Below, piece by piece: positions 9,301-18,721 of a stretch of 64,000 nt of DNA. Under the pieces are notes generated by a model, which worked only from the letters and a program-made list of their open reading frames with translations, did not search any database and was not told where the DNA came from. Location: assembly GCA_019636195.1 (NCBI GenBank), contig JAHBYA010000004.1, positions 124,001 to 188,000 of the forward strand, written 5' to 3'. How positions within the stretch are numbered: position 1 is the first letter of the stretch; the number at the start of each line of letters is the position of its first letter. The DNA is from Planctomycetota bacterium. GTDB taxonomy: Bacteria; Planctomycetota; UBA8742; UBA2392. The translations under genes were made by a program, and so were the position numbers.

Positions 9301-9337
9301 AAAAAGGTTCGCGGCCCCGTGCGGGGCCGCGAACCTT
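9301..9337 (-). terminator. Intrinsic terminator of tRNA-Leu
   Basis: A perfect 16-bp inverted repeat (9304-9319 with 9322-9337) with a 2-nt spacer is followed on the minus strand by five T. The stem begins at the last base of the tRNA CCA end. Confidence 0.88.
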
Positions 9338-9423
9338 GGTGCTGGGGGGGGGACTTGAACCCCCATGACCTTGCGGTCACTGGTACCTGAAACCAGCGCG
9401 TCTGCCAATTCCGCCACCCCAGC
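9337..9423 (-). tRNA. tRNA-Leu (anticodon CAG)
   Basis: Read on the minus strand, the cloverleaf has a 7-bp acceptor stem (GCTGGGG with CCCCAGC) and a D-arm starting TGGCGGAATTGGCAGACGC. The anticodon stem CTGGT/ACCAG encloses the loop TTCAGGT, giving anticodon CAG. The long variable arm TGACCGCAAGGTCA is typical of class II tRNAs, and the T-arm is GGGGG-TTCAAGT-CCCCC. Discriminator A and the CCA end are encoded. It decodes CUG, a favoured Leu codon in this GC-rich genome. Confidence 0.97.
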
Positions 9424-9588
9424 GACGCTGCTTAACGGTTGCCCGTTTCAAACGGGGCGCGAAACTTACACCGCACCGCCGCCAAATCAAGCGGCGGCTT
9501 CAACAGCCGCCGTTCAACCAGAATCTGGATGGTATAGGCACAACCGCGGCGTGAACCCGCAAAAGGGCGGCGCCGCGTGCGCGTGAAC

Positions 9589-9837
9589 CTAGCTGGAGAC
9601 CTTCTCGGCTTCTTTCACGGATTCGGTCTTCACTTCGTTCGACTTGTCCTCAATCTTCTTGGGTTCATCGGGGGCTTCAAAGTCGGACTTCACGTCCTTG
9701 ACGCCCTTCTTGAACTCAATGACGCTCTTGCCCAAACTGCGGGCAATGGAGGGCAAACGACTGCCGAACAGCAACAGACCTACCGCGACGATGCCTACGA
9801 TCTCCCAGGTTCCCAGATGAAAGATTGCCAGTGTCAT
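9589..9837 (-). CDS. tatA: Twin-arginine translocase subunit TatA/E
   Basis: An 82-residue protein with the standard TatA layout: a short N-terminal membrane helix (GTWEIVGIVAVGLLLFG), the invariant FG hinge, an amphipathic helix (SRLPSIARSLGKSVIEFKKG) and a charged C-terminal tail rich in Lys and Glu. It forms the pore-like part of the Tat system that exports folded proteins. No tatC is in the window. Its neighbour on one side is tRNA-Leu, and on the other a divergent zinc-ribbon gene. Confidence 0.92.
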   Translation of the reverse strand: MTLAIFHLGTWEIVGIVAVGLLLFGSRLPSIARSLGKSVIEFKKGVKDVKSDFEAPDEPKKIEDKSNEVKTESVKEAEKVSS

Positions 9838-9954
9838 GGCCTTGCTCCGTCGTCGTAACGTATGATGCTAACGAGCCATTTCGCTACGTTCTTCCTGACA
9901 ACAGACTACAATATCTGTTTTGATTGACAAGCAAACGAGCCCGGAAACGCCCAC

Positions 9955-10830
9955 ATGCAGCCAGCGACAGCCAACTATACCTGCCAGGCCTGCGGTCACA
10001 CCTTTGCCGCGGCCCCCGACATCATTGCAAAGCAGCCAACCTGCACTCGCTGCAAGACCTTTGGCAAGCTGACCGGCCCCGGCCTGGGCGCCCGCAAACA
10101 GGTAGTCAAGGTCAACCCGGGCGCTGCCCGCGGCGGCCCGGTCGGGCCCGCTCCCGATGATGAGCCCGTGACCGTATCGGCAGAGGTCGCCTACGGCAAA
10201 CGCGGCAACCCAAGGGCCCTGATCAACGGCATTCTGCTGGTTGTGCTGGGCATCGGCATGGTGGTGACCATGTACTTCATTGTCACCACCCTCAAGGAAG
10301 ACCGCAGCGCCAAGCTGAAACAGGAGAAGGAAGAAGTCCTCGACAAGGCCGACTTTGAAAAGGCCGTCGATGACGCGATCAAGAAGGCCCGTGCCTCGCT
10401 GACCCGCATTGAAGGCGCCGAAGTGCGCGACACCACCAACTTTGACGAGCCCATGATCGCCATTGCCCAGGCCGGCGCCGACATCCCGACCTGGAAGCAG
10501 GGCATTCAGCCGGGCACGCCGTTCCGCGCTGTCGGCTTCACGATCAAGGCCAAGGACAAGCGCACAGGCGTGATGGTGCACGGTTTCGTGATGCTGCTGT
10601 ACTACCTGAAGGCCGAAGAAGTTGGATCCGCGTTCAGCACCGTGCAGCGCGACCTGCAAGGGCTGAACCGCTTCAGCGTCAAGGAAAACCGCGCTGTCTG
10701 GTATGTGGCGTACGCCGGCGCCAGCTACGGCGGCGAGGTGTACGACGCCGTCATGGCCGCCATGACAAGCGGAACGCCCGTGCCCGAGCAGTTCAAGCGC
10801 CGCACAGGTTCCGCCGAGTACAAGGGCTGA
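9955..10830 (+). CDS. Zinc-ribbon protein with one membrane helix
   Basis: A 291-residue protein of no recognised family. It starts with a cytosolic zinc ribbon (CQACGHTF about 17 residues before CTRCKTFG, i.e. CxxC...CxxC). A flexible linker and one strong membrane helix near residues 88-112 (LINGILLVVLGIGMVVTMYF) follow, then a Lys/Glu coiled segment and a folded extracytoplasmic domain with Tyr- and Gly-rich blocks. Type II topology is likely. It is divergent from tatA and 158 nt upstream of a secreted TPR protein. Function unknown; the CxxC ribbon suggests metal binding or protein contact. Confidence 0.7.
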   Translation: MQPATANYTCQACGHTFAAAPDIIAKQPTCTRCKTFGKLTGPGLGARKQVVKVNPGAARGGPVGPAPDDEPVTVSAEVAYGKRGNPRALINGILLVVLGIGMVVTMYFIVTTLKEDRSAKLKQEKEEVLDKADFEKAVDDAIKKARASLTRIEGAEVRDTTNFDEPMIAIAQAGADIPTWKQGIQPGTPFRAVGFTIKAKDKRTGVMVHGFVMLLYYLKAEEVGSAFSTVQRDLQGLNRFSVKENRAVWYVAYAGASYGGEVYDAVMAAMTSGTPVPEQFKRRTGSAEYKG

Positions 10831-10988
10831 CAGCGGGGGCAGGCTCCGGACCGAAGCGGAAGTGCCGGAACTCCTTCCCGGACACACCCTGCCGCCGGGC
10901 AGGCCCGCGGCTTTCGCCTTTGGTTTTCCTTTCTACGCTGAAAGGTCCCCGCTTACCCGTACTACTGTGGGCCCCGGAGCAATTGACG

Positions 10989-13871
10989 ATGCGACGAATT
11001 CTTGCCGTCTGCCTGCTGCTCCCCGTGCTGCTGCCGGCAATCATCGCCCAGCCCGCACCGGAAACGCCCGAGCCGCCAAAGGTCACGGCCCAGGAGTACG
11101 CCGACCGCTCGCGCCGGCTGCGCGAATTCGGCTACCCCGAGCTTGCGCGCGCGCAGCTGGACAAGGGCGCCGCCGCCTACCCCACCGAGAAACCGATCGT
11201 CCTTGAGCAGATCCGCCTGCTTACCGAAACACGCGCGCGCTACGACGACGTGATGCGCTGGGTCGGCGTGTATCACCAGTTGTACGCCGCCGACTACGAC
11301 ATCAGCTATGCCGTCGCCCAGTTCCTTGAAGTCAACGAGCGGCGCCCCGTGCCGCCGGACTTTGAAGACGAACGCCAGCTTGCCGGCGCCCTCAATCGCC
11401 TCGAAACCGAAATGGCGATCTACCGCGAACTTGGCGCATTCATCGCCAAGCCGGGCGACAAACTGCCCGAAGCCGCCAAGGGCAAGCCCGACATGCCGCT
11501 GTGCTACCTCGCGCGCTGCGCGCTGGCCAAGCCCGGCAGCCATGAAGTCCTTGAGTTCACAGCCAGCTACCTCGACAAACTGGCGTGCAGCTTTCACGGC
11601 TGGGCGATGATGGACCGGCGCATGCGTCCGTTTGGCCATGCAGCCGCGCAGTTGTTTGAACTGGCGATCCCCCTTTATGAAGGGCTTGAGGCCGACCAGC
11701 GCAGCACCGCCTATGTGCGCCAGCGCCTGAGCGAGATCTATTTCCGGCTGGCAAAGTTCGAAAAGGCCCGCGAGTGGATCCTGCGCCTTGACCTGGTCTC
11801 GCCCAACGGCGGCACAGCCGCGCGCGTGTTGCAGCACATCGCGCAGGCCACAAGCGACCATGACCTGCTGGTGGAAGCGATGGAGCGCCAGTCGCGCGTC
11901 TGGCGCAGCCCCACGGCGCAGTTGAATGTGCTTGCCGCCAGGCGCATGCGCCAGCACAAATGGCCATTTGCCACATGGACCGCGTGGCAACTTACGCAGG
12001 ACCTGTACCTTGCGCCCCACGAGCGCGCGGACGCCATCCTGACGCTGATTGAAGATAAGCCGGAATTTCTTGAGGCCCACTTTGCCGACGCGGCCCTGCG
12101 CGTTGAGGTGGCACAGGACGCGCCGCCCGAAGACCGCCGCAAACTGCTGCAAGGCGCGCTGGCTGTGCTTGAAAAGTGCAAAGACATCGCGCCGAGTTTC
12201 GCCGACTGGCACAGCCAGCGCGCCAACGTGTTGTGGCAGCTGGGCGACTTCAAAGAGTCTGCCAAGGCCTATCGTGAGCTTGCGCGCCTAGACCCCAGCG
12301 ATCCCGAAGCACCCCGCTTTGCGGATGCCGCAACCGAGATCGCCGAGGGCAAGTACACTTCAACCGACTACGCGCTGTACCGCGAAGTGCTGGACACAGA
12401 GGGCGACTTCAAGGCCAAGGCCCGCACGCTTGAGGTGCTGTGCAGCCGCAGCCCCAAGTTCCGGCAGGCGCACGCACTGCTGTCGCGGCTGGCGCTGATG
12501 CTCAAGCGCTTCGACGTCGCCATCGGCGCGGCCACCGCCGCGCTTGAGCTTGATCCCGACCAGCTTGAAGTGCGTGACAACCTGGCCTGGGCCAGCATGC
12601 GGCTTTCGCGCTGGGCTGCCGCCGCCGAACACTTCAAGAACATTGCAGCCAAGAACCGCAACTATCGCGACGCAGCGCGCTGGGCCAGCCTGACTGAGTG
12701 GGTCGCGAGCGCAAACGCCGATGCACAGCGCGGCGCAGCCAAGTGGCTGGAAGCCCAGGACAAAGACCTGCAACCGACCGCCCGCACCAGGCTGCTGGAA
12801 GACGCCGCCGTGCTGGCGCCTGATTTTCCTGAAGCCCTGGTTGACCTTGCGATGGACAAAATGCGCATCGCCGACTTCCAGGCTGCCGAAAGCATCCTTG
12901 ACCGCGCGCTGGCCAAACCCCGTGACAACTGGGCGCGCGCGGCTGTGCACATGGCGCGCGGGCGGCTGTTCATCGCAGGCCGCCGCACCGAGCGCGCGGT
13001 GGCTGAGTTTGAGTCAAGCTTTGCCGCCGACAGGTCGGATGGCGGCGCGCTGCTGCTGGCGGCAATTGCGCTGCACGGCGCCAACGAAAACGCATCCGCC
13101 AGCGCCGCCATGCGCAAGCTGTTCACCGAAGTACCGGGCACGCCGCTGCTGCGCCCCACCCCCGAAGAAGTGAATCTGCTGGACATTCTGCCCGTGCAAT
13201 CCGAGGGCGCGCGCGCGCTGCATCCTGCCTACGACGCGGGCACGAAGATGGCGTTCGGCGTTGAAATCACTGTGTCCGGCGAAGGCAAGGGCGTCAACGC
13301 CGACAACCTGCGAATCGCGTTCGACATGGCCGTCGAGGTGCTTGAAGTGCCGGGCCACGGCGGCGTCTGGAAGCTGAAGCTGACCTTCAGCGGCGCGCCC
13401 GACGGCTTTGGCGCGCTGAACGGCGCGGGCACGGTGCTGACGATCAGCCCGTGGTTCGGGATGTGCGAAGAGCCGCAAGTGACCGTGTTCCAGAACGTCG
13501 TGAACCCCGCGCTGCAGGCGCTGACGGAAGGCTTCACGCTGGGGCTCGGCGACGCGCCGCTGGCGCAGCCCTATGTCTGGAAGAACACGCTGACCAAGGG
13601 CCCCCCGCACTTCGGGCAGGGCGACGCCGAGGGCGCGTGCCTGCACAAGCTTGAGGGCGACGCGTTCACGGTGCTGCGCCGCGCGATGGCCGGCCGCCAG
13701 ATCGGCGCCCACGACGCCGCGCACTCGCGCGTGCTGGAGGCCAAAGTTGAGGCCGGGGGACCGCGCCGCGCGCTGCGGCGCGTGAGCTTTGAAATCGCCA
13801 AGCACGAGCTTGCGCCTGACCGCGAAGACGTGATTCGTTCGCACTTGCTGGTGACAGTCACCGCCCGCTAG
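10989..13871 (+). CDS. Secreted TPR-repeat protein
   Basis: A 960-residue protein with a signal peptide (MRRILAVCLLLPVLLPAII, then AQPAPETPEPP). The body is helical, with several tetratricopeptide-like units, clearest around residues 400-560 (for example FKESAKAYRELARLDPSDPE and LDPDQLEVRDNLAWASMRL) and 590-720. The last about 220 residues are a different, beta-rich domain of unknown kind. The start is placed at 10989 because GGAG lies 9 nt upstream and the signal peptide begins there; an ATG-frame extension to 10920 exists but is not needed. The stop abuts the convergent egtD stop. Probably a periplasmic scaffold; partner unknown. Confidence 0.75.
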   Translation: MRRILAVCLLLPVLLPAIIAQPAPETPEPPKVTAQEYADRSRRLREFGYPELARAQLDKGAAAYPTEKPIVLEQIRLLTETRARYDDVMRWVGVYHQLYAADYDISYAVAQFLEVNERRPVPPDFEDERQLAGALNRLETEMAIYRELGAFIAKPGDKLPEAAKGKPDMPLCYLARCALAKPGSHEVLEFTASYLDKLACSFHGWAMMDRRMRPFGHAAAQLFELAIPLYEGLEADQRSTAYVRQRLSEIYFRLAKFEKAREWILRLDLVSPNGGTAARVLQHIAQATSDHDLLVEAMERQSRVWRSPTAQLNVLAARRMRQHKWPFATWTAWQLTQDLYLAPHERADAILTLIEDKPEFLEAHFADAALRVEVAQDAPPEDRRKLLQGALAVLEKCKDIAPSFADWHSQRANVLWQLGDFKESAKAYRELARLDPSDPEAPRFADAATEIAEGKYTSTDYALYREVLDTEGDFKAKARTLEVLCSRSPKFRQAHALLSRLALMLKRFDVAIGAATAALELDPDQLEVRDNLAWASMRLSRWAAAAEHFKNIAAKNRNYRDAARWASLTEWVASANADAQRGAAKWLEAQDKDLQPTARTRLLEDAAVLAPDFPEALVDLAMDKMRIADFQAAESILDRALAKPRDNWARAAVHMARGRLFIAGRRTERAVAEFESSFAADRSDGGALLLAAIALHGANENASASAAMRKLFTEVPGTPLLRPTPEEVNLLDILPVQSEGARALHPAYDAGTKMAFGVEITVSGEGKGVNADNLRIAFDMAVEVLEVPGHGGVWKLKLTFSGAPDGFGALNGAGTVLTISPWFGMCEEPQVTVFQNVVNPALQALTEGFTLGLGDAPLAQPYVWKNTLTKGPPHFGQGDAEGACLHKLEGDAFTVLRRAMAGRQIGAHDAAHSRVLEAKVEAGGPRRALRRVSFEIAKHELAPDREDVIRSHLLVTVTAR

Positions 13872-14858
13872 TCAGTCCTTCACAACCTTCCACAGGCTGT
13901 CCGTGAACCAGCGCCGGCTGTCGTGGTACTGCGCCACGCCGGCAAAGCCGGTGGCGGCCGCCAGCGCATCGATGTCGGCTTGCAGGTACTTGTACGAGTA
14001 CTCGGTGTGGATCGGCTCCCACTCGTCGAAATCAAAGCTGGTGCGCAGGCCTTTGACTGCCACGGTCTGGCGCACCATGCTGACAATGTAGCTTTCGATC
14101 GCGCCCGAATAGACGTCGTACGTGGCGTAGTGACGGAACTGCTCTAGGTTGAACTCACCGCCCAGTTCACGGTTGATGCGCGCCAGCAGGTTGGTGTTGA
14201 ACTTCGCCGTCACGCCCTTGGCGTCGTTGTAGGCGTCGATCAGCAGATCAATGTCCTTCTTCAAGTCCCAGCCGATCAGCACCAGGTCGCCCGGGTTCAG
14301 CGCCTCCCACAGCTGGCGCAGAAACACGCGCGCCTGCACCTTGCTGAAGTTGCCGATGTTGCTGCCCAGAAACAGCACAAGGCTGCGCCGCCCTGAGCGC
14401 GTGCTTAGCCAGTTCAGCGCATCAAAGTACTCGCCGATGATGCCGCTGACTTCAATGCCCGGGTGGCGTTGGCGCATCGCAGCCACCAGCTCCTGCATGG
14501 CGCTTTCACTGATGTCGATCGGCACATACCGCGCGCCGGATGCTGCCTCAAGCAGGATGCTGGACTTGCGGCCATCGCCTGCGCCCAGGTCAATCACGTC
14601 CAGGGGTGCCCCCGCGGCCGCAACAATGTCGCGGGCGTGCGCGTGCAGAATCTCGGCTTCGCAGCGCGTGGGGTAGTATTCTTGCAGTTCGCAGATGTCG
14701 TTGAACAGCCTGCTGCCATGCTCGTCGTAGATCCAGCGCGAGGGCAGCCGCTTCGGCTTCTCGGATAAGCCGTGCAGCACATCCAGCGTGAACTGGCGCA
14801 AATCGTCGGCCGCGGTGTGCGCGTGCCGGTCTAGGCGCGTGTAGCCTTCGTTGCTCAT
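13872..14858 (-). CDS. egtD: L-histidine N-alpha-methyltransferase EgtD
   Basis: Methylates the alpha-amino group of histidine three times with S-adenosylmethionine to give hercynine, the first step in ergothioneine synthesis. The 328-residue protein has the family size and all the landmarks: KRLPSRWIYDEHGSRLFNDI, QEYYPTRCEAEIL, the SAM-binding VIDLGAGDGRKSSIL, LFLGSNIGNFS, and the histidine-site region VTAKFNTNLLARINRELGG. It overlaps the upstream egtB by 4 nt (ATGA), so translation is probably coupled. Identity is secure. Confidence 0.95.
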   Translation of the reverse strand: MSNEGYTRLDRHAHTAADDLRQFTLDVLHGLSEKPKRLPSRWIYDEHGSRLFNDICELQEYYPTRCEAEILHAHARDIVAAAGAPLDVIDLGAGDGRKSSILLEAASGARYVPIDISESAMQELVAAMRQRHPGIEVSGIIGEYFDALNWLSTRSGRRSLVLFLGSNIGNFSKVQARVFLRQLWEALNPGDLVLIGWDLKKDIDLLIDAYNDAKGVTAKFNTNLLARINRELGGEFNLEQFRHYATYDVYSGAIESYIVSMVRQTVAVKGLRTSFDFDEWEPIHTEYSYKYLQADIDALAAATGFAGVAQYHDSRRWFTDSLWKVVKD

Positions 14859-16048
14859 GCGTCCTCCGCCAGCCGCAGGCCTGTGAATTGCCAGCGTTTG
14901 TCCGGGTGCCAGAAGTTGCGGTAAGTGACGCGCGAGTGCCCCCGCGGAGTCGCGACACTGCTGCCGCGCAGCACCATCTGGTTGACCATGAACTTGCCGT
15001 TGTACTCACCAAGCGGGCCCTGCACGGGCTTGAAACCCGGGTAGGGCACGTACGCGCTTTGGCTCCACTGCCACAGCGTGTTGAAGAAGTCGTGGTTGCG
15101 GTCGGTCGTATGCTCTTGGCGAGCGCCCAGCACTCGCGCCGCGTGTTCCCACTCAAACTCAGTGGGCAGGCGCTTGCCCGCCCAGCGCGCGAACGCTTCA
15201 GCTTCGTAGTAGCTGATGTGCGCCACCGGCGCGTTCGGATCAAGCTCAATCACCCCGTGAAGCGAATATGTCCGCGACTCGTCAACCCAGTACAGCGGCG
15301 CGATGATGCCTTGCCCACTCACGAAGTCCCAGCCGTCCGCCAGCCACAATTGCGGCCGCCGGTAGCCGCCATCGCGCATGAACGCGAGCCACTGCGCGTT
15401 GGTCACCATGTCGGCGCAGACGCGAAACGGGCGAAGCAACACATCGTGTGCCGGGCCTTCGTTGTCATAGGCAAAGCCTGTCTGAGCATGACCGACGCGC
15501 ACGCGACCGCCGTCAATGGCATACCACTCTCCGCGGGGCGCTTCACAGCGCGGCGGTGTGGCTGCGCTGTAAACCGGAAACATCGGCGGCTGCCACAGGA
15601 TGTTCTTGATGTCGGCCAGCAGCAGCTCCTGGTGCTGCTGCTCGTGGTTCAGGCCAAGCTCAAGCACGCTTGCCAGCCCGGCCTCGCTGCTGCCCCGTAA
15701 CAGCTCAAGCACAAGCGCGTCAATCGCGTGCCGGTACTCGTGAACCTGCGCGACCGTGGGCCGCGTGTGCACGCCGCGCCGTGAACGCTGCGTGCGCTCG
15801 CCGACCAGGTTGTAGTAACTGTTGAACAGGTAGCCGTAATCGGCATGAAACGGCTTGTACCCGGCCGCGAACTCGGAAAGCACAAATCGCTCGAAGAACC
15901 ATGTCGTGTGCCCCAGGTGCCAGCGCGGCGGACTTACGTCCGCCATTGGCTGCGGAACGTAGTCTTCGGTACACAGCGGCTTGCACAGCGCCTCGGTGGC
16001 CGCGCGCGTGGCGGCGTAGCGTTGCGCAAGCTGTGTGCGGTCGTGCAT
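14855..16048 (-). CDS. egtB: Ergothioneine sulfoxide synthase EgtB
   Basis: Non-haem iron enzyme that joins hercynine to a thiol (gamma-Glu-Cys or cysteine) using oxygen. The 397-residue protein has an N-terminal DinB-like domain carrying the three iron-binding His residues (WHLGHTTWFFE and NHEQQHQELLLADIKN). The C-terminal formylglycine-generating-enzyme-like domain ends with the EgtB signature SRVTYRNFWHPDKRWQFTGL. The start at 16048 (MHDRTQLAQRY) leaves a short divergent space to the symporter gene; the open frame reaches 16111 but no conserved residues lie there. No egtA, egtC or egtE is present, so the thiol donor and the final lyase step are not resolved here. Confidence 0.94.
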   Translation of the reverse strand: MHDRTQLAQRYAATRAATEALCKPLCTEDYVPQPMADVSPPRWHLGHTTWFFERFVLSEFAAGYKPFHADYGYLFNSYYNLVGERTQRSRRGVHTRPTVAQVHEYRHAIDALVLELLRGSSEAGLASVLELGLNHEQQHQELLLADIKNILWQPPMFPVYSAATPPRCEAPRGEWYAIDGGRVRVGHAQTGFAYDNEGPAHDVLLRPFRVCADMVTNAQWLAFMRDGGYRRPQLWLADGWDFVSGQGIIAPLYWVDESRTYSLHGVIELDPNAPVAHISYYEAEAFARWAGKRLPTEFEWEHAARVLGARQEHTTDRNHDFFNTLWQWSQSAYVPYPGFKPVQGPLGEYNGKFMVNQMVLRGSSVATPRGHSRVTYRNFWHPDKRWQFTGLRLAEDA

Positions 16049-16105
16049 CGCGCGCGAGTATAACGAGGGGCGCAATTTGTTGACCCCCCAACCTGATCGT
16101 TTAGT

Positions 16106-17437
16106 GTGCACACGGTGGAATCACAAAGCCCACAGCCCGACCCCGGCAAGCTGCGTCGCCGCGCCAACGCGCTGGTCATCTTCACCGCGTGTGCAGTGCT
16201 GGTTGGCGGCTTGATTGGCGGATTTCTGCCGGGCTGGCTGCCCGATGATGAAACGTCGCGCGCGACGGCGCTTACGCTGATCGGATTTCCGGGCGACCTG
16301 CTGATGCGCATGCTGAAGATGATTGTCGTGCCGCTGATTGTGGCCACGATGATCGTCGGCGTTTCCAGCCTTGGCGACATTCGCAAAGCCGGGCGCATCG
16401 GCGGCCGCACCATCGCCTATTACGCGCTGACCACGGGCATGTCGGTGCTGACCGGCATCATTCTTGTCAACCTGATTCAGCCCGGTGTTGTGGGCGCCAG
16501 CGTGCCCGCCGACGTTGCCAACCTGCCCAAAAGCCTGCGCGAGCCCAAGGGCGCGCTGGACGCGATGCTCGATGTCGTACGCGGCATGTTTCCGGACAAT
16601 CTGGTGCGTGCGGGCGTTGAAATGAACGTGCTTGGCCTGATTGTCTTCAGCATCGCGCTGGGCGCGATACTTTCAACGATGGGCGAGCGCGGCCGGCCGG
16701 TGCTGCGCTTTTTTGAGAGCTTCAATGAAGCCATCATGAAGCTGGTGCACGTCATCGTTTGGTACGCGCCCATCGGCATCGCCAGCCTGCTGATGGCCCG
16801 CATGGCGGCGGCGGGCGAGGCCTTCTGGACCGTCGAGGTCAAGCAGCTTGGCTGGTACATGGCGACCGTGATCGGCGGGCTTGCGCTGCATGTGCTGATT
16901 ACGCTGCCGCTGGTTTACTGGATCATCAAGCGGCGCAATCCTTTCCCGTACCTTTGGGGCATGGCGCAAGCGTTGCTTACCGCGTTCAGCACAGCCAGCA
17001 GCAGTGCAACGCTGCCGGTCACAATGCAATGCGCAAAGCAGAACAAGATCAGCGACCGCACGGCGGGCTTCGTGCTGCCGCTGGGCGCCACGATCAACAT
17101 GGACGGCACCGCGCTGTACGAGGCCGTGGCTGTCATCTTTATCGCGCAGAGCCTGGGCGTTGAGTTGACCGCGGCGCAGATGGTGGTGATCTTCTTTACG
17201 GCAACGCTGGCGGCGATTGGCGCAGCCGGCATCCCGGAGGCCGGCCTGGTCATGATGGTGATTGTGCTGACGGCGGTTGGCCTGCCGCCGGAGGCCGCGG
17301 CGCTGATCCTGGCCGTGGACTGGTTTCTGGACCGCTTTCGAACAGCGGTAAATGTCGCGGGCGACGCCATCGGCGCCGGCGTGGTCGATCACTTCGAGCA
17401 ACGCAACACCGAACCGGCACCGGCAGCCGCCGCGTGA
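16106..17437 (+). CDS. Dicarboxylate/amino acid:cation symporter (DAACS)
   Basis: A 443-residue transporter of the GltP/DctA type that takes up glutamate, aspartate or C4-dicarboxylates with Na+ or H+. About eight membrane helices are seen. The two re-entrant-loop and substrate motifs are intact: the serine-rich tip TAFSTASSSATLP, the NMDGTALYEAVA sequence in helix 7, and DRFRTAVNVAGD in helix 8. The start codon is GTG. It is divergent from egtB across about 57 nt. Exact substrate cannot be read from the sequence; the Arg in DRFRT fits acidic substrates. Confidence 0.92.
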   Translation: MHTVESQSPQPDPGKLRRRANALVIFTACAVLVGGLIGGFLPGWLPDDETSRATALTLIGFPGDLLMRMLKMIVVPLIVATMIVGVSSLGDIRKAGRIGGRTIAYYALTTGMSVLTGIILVNLIQPGVVGASVPADVANLPKSLREPKGALDAMLDVVRGMFPDNLVRAGVEMNVLGLIVFSIALGAILSTMGERGRPVLRFFESFNEAIMKLVHVIVWYAPIGIASLLMARMAAAGEAFWTVEVKQLGWYMATVIGGLALHVLITLPLVYWIIKRRNPFPYLWGMAQALLTAFSTASSSATLPVTMQCAKQNKISDRTAGFVLPLGATINMDGTALYEAVAVIFIAQSLGVELTAAQMVVIFFTATLAAIGAAGIPEAGLVMMVIVLTAVGLPPEAAALILAVDWFLDRFRTAVNVAGDAIGAGVVDHFEQRNTEPAPAAAA

Positions 17438-17467
17438 TTCCCTGCCTGCGGCTGCTATGCTGCGCGT

Positions 17468-18721
17468 ATGTCGGGCAAGGGTTCACGCATGCGGCTGATG
17501 ACTCTCATTGCAGGTCTGCTTGTGGCCGTGCTGGTGACGACCGGCAGTTGGATTTACAACCGCAACTACGGCTCATGGGTTGATCACCTGCTGGGCGCCG
17601 ACAGCCCTGAAGCCGGCCCGGCGCCGGCACTTGAGCTTATCAGCGCGTTTCCGAACCTGAGGTTTGAGCTGCCCCTGTGGTTCGGCGTTGCGCCCGACGG
17701 CACGGGCGAAATCTATGTGATCGAGCAAAACGGCCGCATTTTTCGCTTCAAGAATGACGCGGCCGTCAAAGAGCGCGAGACATTCCTTGACATCGCATCC
17801 CGCATCCCGCGCCGCCGCAACAACGAAGAAGGCCTGCTGGCTATGGCCTTTCACCCCAAGTTCAAGGAAAACAGCATTGTCTTCATCCATTACTCGCAGC
17901 ACCAGGGCGGCGGTAAGCCGCGGCGCGGCGTGACTTCGCGCTTCAAGGTTGACGCCAAGACACGCAACATTGACGTGTCAAGTGAAGTGATCATCCACGA
18001 AATCGAGCAGCCCTACGGCAACCACAACGGCTGCGAGCTTGTCTTTGGCCCCGACGGCATGCTGTACATGAGCTTTGGCGATGGCGGCAGCGCCAACGAC
18101 CCGCACGAGCATGGCCAGAACTTGAAGAGCTGGCTGGGCACCGTGCTGCGCATAGACATCGACAAGCCCGACGAAGGCAAACAGTACGGCATACCCAAAG
18201 ACAACCCTTTCGTGGGCCGCGACGACGCCCTGCCTGAGATTTGGGCCTACGGACTGCGCAACGTGTGGCGCATGAGCTTTGACCCCGAAACCGGCTTGCT
18301 GTGGGGCGGCGACGTTGGGCAGGTCAGCTACGAAGAAATCGACATCATCGTAAAGGGCGGCAACTACGGCTGGAATGTGCGCGAAGGCAAGCACAAGTTT
18401 CGCGGCGACAAGACCGCCGACATGATTGACCCGGTCATCGACTACGGCCGCCGCCAGGGCATCAGCGTCACGGGCGGCTTTGTCTATCGCGGCAAGAAGC
18501 ACGCGTCGTTGCAAGGCGTGTACATCTACGCCGACTACGGCAGCGGCCGCGTGTGGGGCCTGCGCTACGACCACAAAGAAGAAAAGCTGCTCAGCAACCA
18601 GTTGCTGTACCACAAGGTGGGCTTTGCGCCGTCCAGCTTCGGCCTTGATGCCGATGGCGAGATGTACGTGTGTGATCACCGCGGCGGCTTGATCTATCGT
18701 ATCCAACCCAAGGCCGACTGA
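17468..18721 (+). CDS. PQQ-dependent sugar dehydrogenase family protein
   Basis: A 417-residue exported or membrane-anchored beta-propeller of the soluble glucose dehydrogenase/HHIP-like family. An N-terminal hydrophobic helix (MTLIAGLLVAVLVTTGSW) acts as signal or anchor. Family blocks follow: NEEGLLAMAFHPKFK, the His region YGNHNGCELVFGPDGMLYMS, IWAYGLRNVWRMSFDPETG, and VTGGFVYRGKKH near the end. These are the positions that hold PQQ and Ca2+ in characterised members. The substrate is unknown, and many family members are not glucose-specific. It overlaps the following SDR gene by one base, which suggests a two-gene oxidoreductase operon. Confidence 0.88.
   Translation: MSGKGSRMRLMTLIAGLLVAVLVTTGSWIYNRNYGSWVDHLLGADSPEAGPAPALELISAFPNLRFELPLWFGVAPDGTGEIYVIEQNGRIFRFKNDAAVKERETFLDIASRIPRRRNNEEGLLAMAFHPKFKENSIVFIHYSQHQGGGKPRRGVTSRFKVDAKTRNIDVSSEVIIHEIEQPYGNHNGCELVFGPDGMLYMSFGDGGSANDPHEHGQNLKSWLGTVLRIDIDKPDEGKQYGIPKDNPFVGRDDALPEIWAYGLRNVWRMSFDPETGLLWGGDVGQVSYEEIDIIVKGGNYGWNVREGKHKFRGDKTADMIDPVIDYGRRQGISVTGGFVYRGKKHASLQGVYIYADYGSGRVWGLRYDHKEEKLLSNQLLYHKVGFAPSSFGLDADGEMYVCDHRGGLIYRIQPKAD

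Noticed and set aside
9243..9380. Upstream extension of the UbiD gene by 46 codons
   Set aside because: It would run through the terminator and into the tRNA-Leu gene; the start at 9242 begins the conserved protein.
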